Assembly (NCBI RefSeq): GCF_013705725.1
Contig: NZ_CP055481.1
Coordinates: 372,001 to 436,000 of the forward strand
Length of the DNA: 64,000 nucleotides
Origin: Klebsiella sp. RHBSTW-00484
Lineage (GTDB): Bacteria; Pseudomonadota; Gammaproteobacteria; Enterobacterales; Enterobacteriaceae
Reading direction: 5' to 3'
Part shown: positions 63,205 to 64,000 of the stretch, piece by piece
How positions within the stretch are numbered: the first letter of the stretch is position 1
Layout of the letters: every line of letters begins with the position of its first letter
Program-made: the position numbers and the translations under genes
The notes under the pieces: generated by a model
Database searches by the model: none
What the model was told of the DNA's origin: nothing
Seen by the model: only the letters and a program-made list of their open reading frames with translations

Positions 63205-64000
63205 ATGACTTTGCACTGCGCATTTATTGGATTTGGCAAAAGCACCACCCGCTACCATCTTCCCTATGTACTGCACCGTAAAGACCGCTGGCATGTGGCG
63301 CATATCTTTCGCCGCGGCGCAAAGCCGGAGGAGCAATCGCCGCAGTATTCACATATCCATTTCACCAGCGACCTTGATGAGATACTCAATGACCCGCAGG
63401 TCAAGTTGGTGATTGTCTGTACCCATGCTGACAGCCACTTTGAGTATGCGAAACGGGCGCTGGAGGCGGGCAAAAACGTGCTGGTCGAAAAGCCGTTCAC
63501 CCCAACCCTGGAAGAGGCGAAAGCGCTATTTGCGCTGGCGAAAAGCAAAGGGCTGACGGTCACGCCTTACCAGAATCGCCGCTTTGACTCCTGCTTCCTG
63601 ACCACCAAAAAGGTTATCGAGAGTGGAAAACTCGGTGAAATTGTCGAGATTGAAAGCCACTTCGACAACTATCGCCCGGTAGATGGGGGGAAACCCGGAC
63701 TGCCGCAGGATGGCGCGTTCTACGGCCTGGGCGTCCATACCATGGACCAAATTATCTCTCTGTTTGGCCGTCCGGATCTCGTGTCGTATGACATTCGTAG
63801 CGTGCGCAATCAGGCCAATCCGGACGATACTTTTGAGGCTCAGTTGTTCTACGGCAACCTGAAGGCGGTCGTCAAAACCAGCCATCTGGTGAAATTGCCC
63901 TATCCAAAATTCATCGTTCACGGCCATAAAGGCTCGTTTATCAAATACGGAATTGACCAGCAGGAGACCAGCCTTAAGGCCAACATCATGCCGGGCGAGC
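63205..64000 (+). CDS. yhhX: Gfo/Idh/MocA-family oxidoreductase YhhX, 5' part
   Basis: The first 265 codons of an NAD(P)-dependent oxidoreductase; the frame stays open to the window end. The N-terminal Rossmann motif is AFIGFGKSTTRYHLPYVL, followed by the EKPFTPT motif (E-K-P) near residue 95 and the DGAFYGLGVHTMDQI segment with the probable catalytic His. It is very close to E. coli YhhX (345 residues). Substrate unknown. The start lies 12 bases after the inverted-repeat element, with AAGGA as ribosome-binding site. Confidence 0.94.
   Translation, partial: MTLHCAFIGFGKSTTRYHLPYVLHRKDRWHVAHIFRRGAKPEEQSPQYSHIHFTSDLDEILNDPQVKLVIVCTHADSHFEYAKRALEAGKNVLVEKPFTPTLEEAKALFALAKSKGLTVTPYQNRRFDSCFLTTKKVIESGKLGEIVEIESHFDNYRPVDGGKPGLPQDGAFYGLGVHTMDQIISLFGRPDLVSYDIRSVRNQANPDDTFEAQLFYGNLKAVVKTSHLVKLPYPKFIVHGHKGSFIKYGIDQQETSLKANIMPGE

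Noticed and set aside
1..64000. CRISPR arrays, tRNA or rRNA genes, prophage or integron
   Set aside because: No regularly spaced direct repeats, no cas genes, no clover-leaf or rRNA sequence and no phage structural or integrase genes were recognised on either strand.

Overview
The window is chromosomal DNA from an enterobacterium of the Klebsiella/Raoultella/Enterobacter type. The evidence is the long collinearity with the E. coli yhhT-yhhX region (yhhT, yhhS, dcrB, yhhQ, tusA, zntA, yhhN, yhhM, yhhL, rsmD, ftsYEX, rpoH, livJ, panM, livKHMGF, ugpBAECQ, yhhA, ggt, yhhY, ryhB, yhhX), close protein similarity throughout, and ERIC and REP-like intergenic repeats. The genus is inferred; species cannot be fixed by reading alone.

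Layout. (1) 1-6761 (+): the arn operon from the 3' part of arnB through arnF, which makes 4-amino-4-deoxy-L-arabinose and adds it to lipid A (polymyxin resistance). (2) 7003-22096 (-): an 18-gene aryl polyene (APE) cluster in the canonical order. It holds three ketosynthase-type proteins, a ketoreductase, two dehydratases, two ACPs, an aryl-AMP ligase, a thioesterase, a methyltransferase, acyl- and glycosyltransferases, an MMPL exporter, a LolA-like protein and lipoproteins. (3) 22508-35860: a core-genome block with permeases, sulfur relay (tusA), zinc export (zntA with its ZntR-type promoter), rRNA methylation, ftsYEX and rpoH. (4) 35837-46245: a MocR-type regulator divergent from a GABA-type aminotransferase, then livJ, panM and livKHMGF for leucine/branched-chain amino-acid uptake. 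(5) 46443-51422 (-): a sugar-acid catabolic island with a UxaA-like dehydratase, an MFS transporter, a DapA-family aldolase and an IclR regulator. (6) 51694-61390: ugpB, ugpAECQ, yhhA and ggt, interrupted by two identical 1200-bp IS110-family elements. One lies between ugpB and ugpA, the other just after ggt. (7) 61405-64000: yhhY, the Fur-regulated sRNA gene ryhB, a bactofilin gene and the 5' part of yhhX.

The most interesting signal is in the two IS110-type elements. The roughly 220-bp leader upstream of each transposase folds, on paper, into a bridge-RNA architecture: a 5' hairpin, a target-binding loop on a 10-bp stem and a donor-binding loop. Short guides in the loops match the flanking target repeats and the element's own ends, and a CT core dinucleotide is present at both ends. 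Both copies sit in the same kind of GGGAGAG...GGGTGAGGG palindromic repeat, and an unoccupied copy of that repeat lies at 40379-40399. The two copies are direct repeats 7132 bp apart and bracket ugpAECQ-yhhA-ggt.

Other notable points are a non-coding element with 19-bp terminal inverted repeats in two copies (23587-23792 and 63048-63192), the lack of a phosphopantetheinyl transferase gene beside the APE cluster, and a DnaA box overlapping the sigma-E -35 element upstream of rpoH. Promoters, repeats and starts were judged by eye; no alignment, folding or database search was run.
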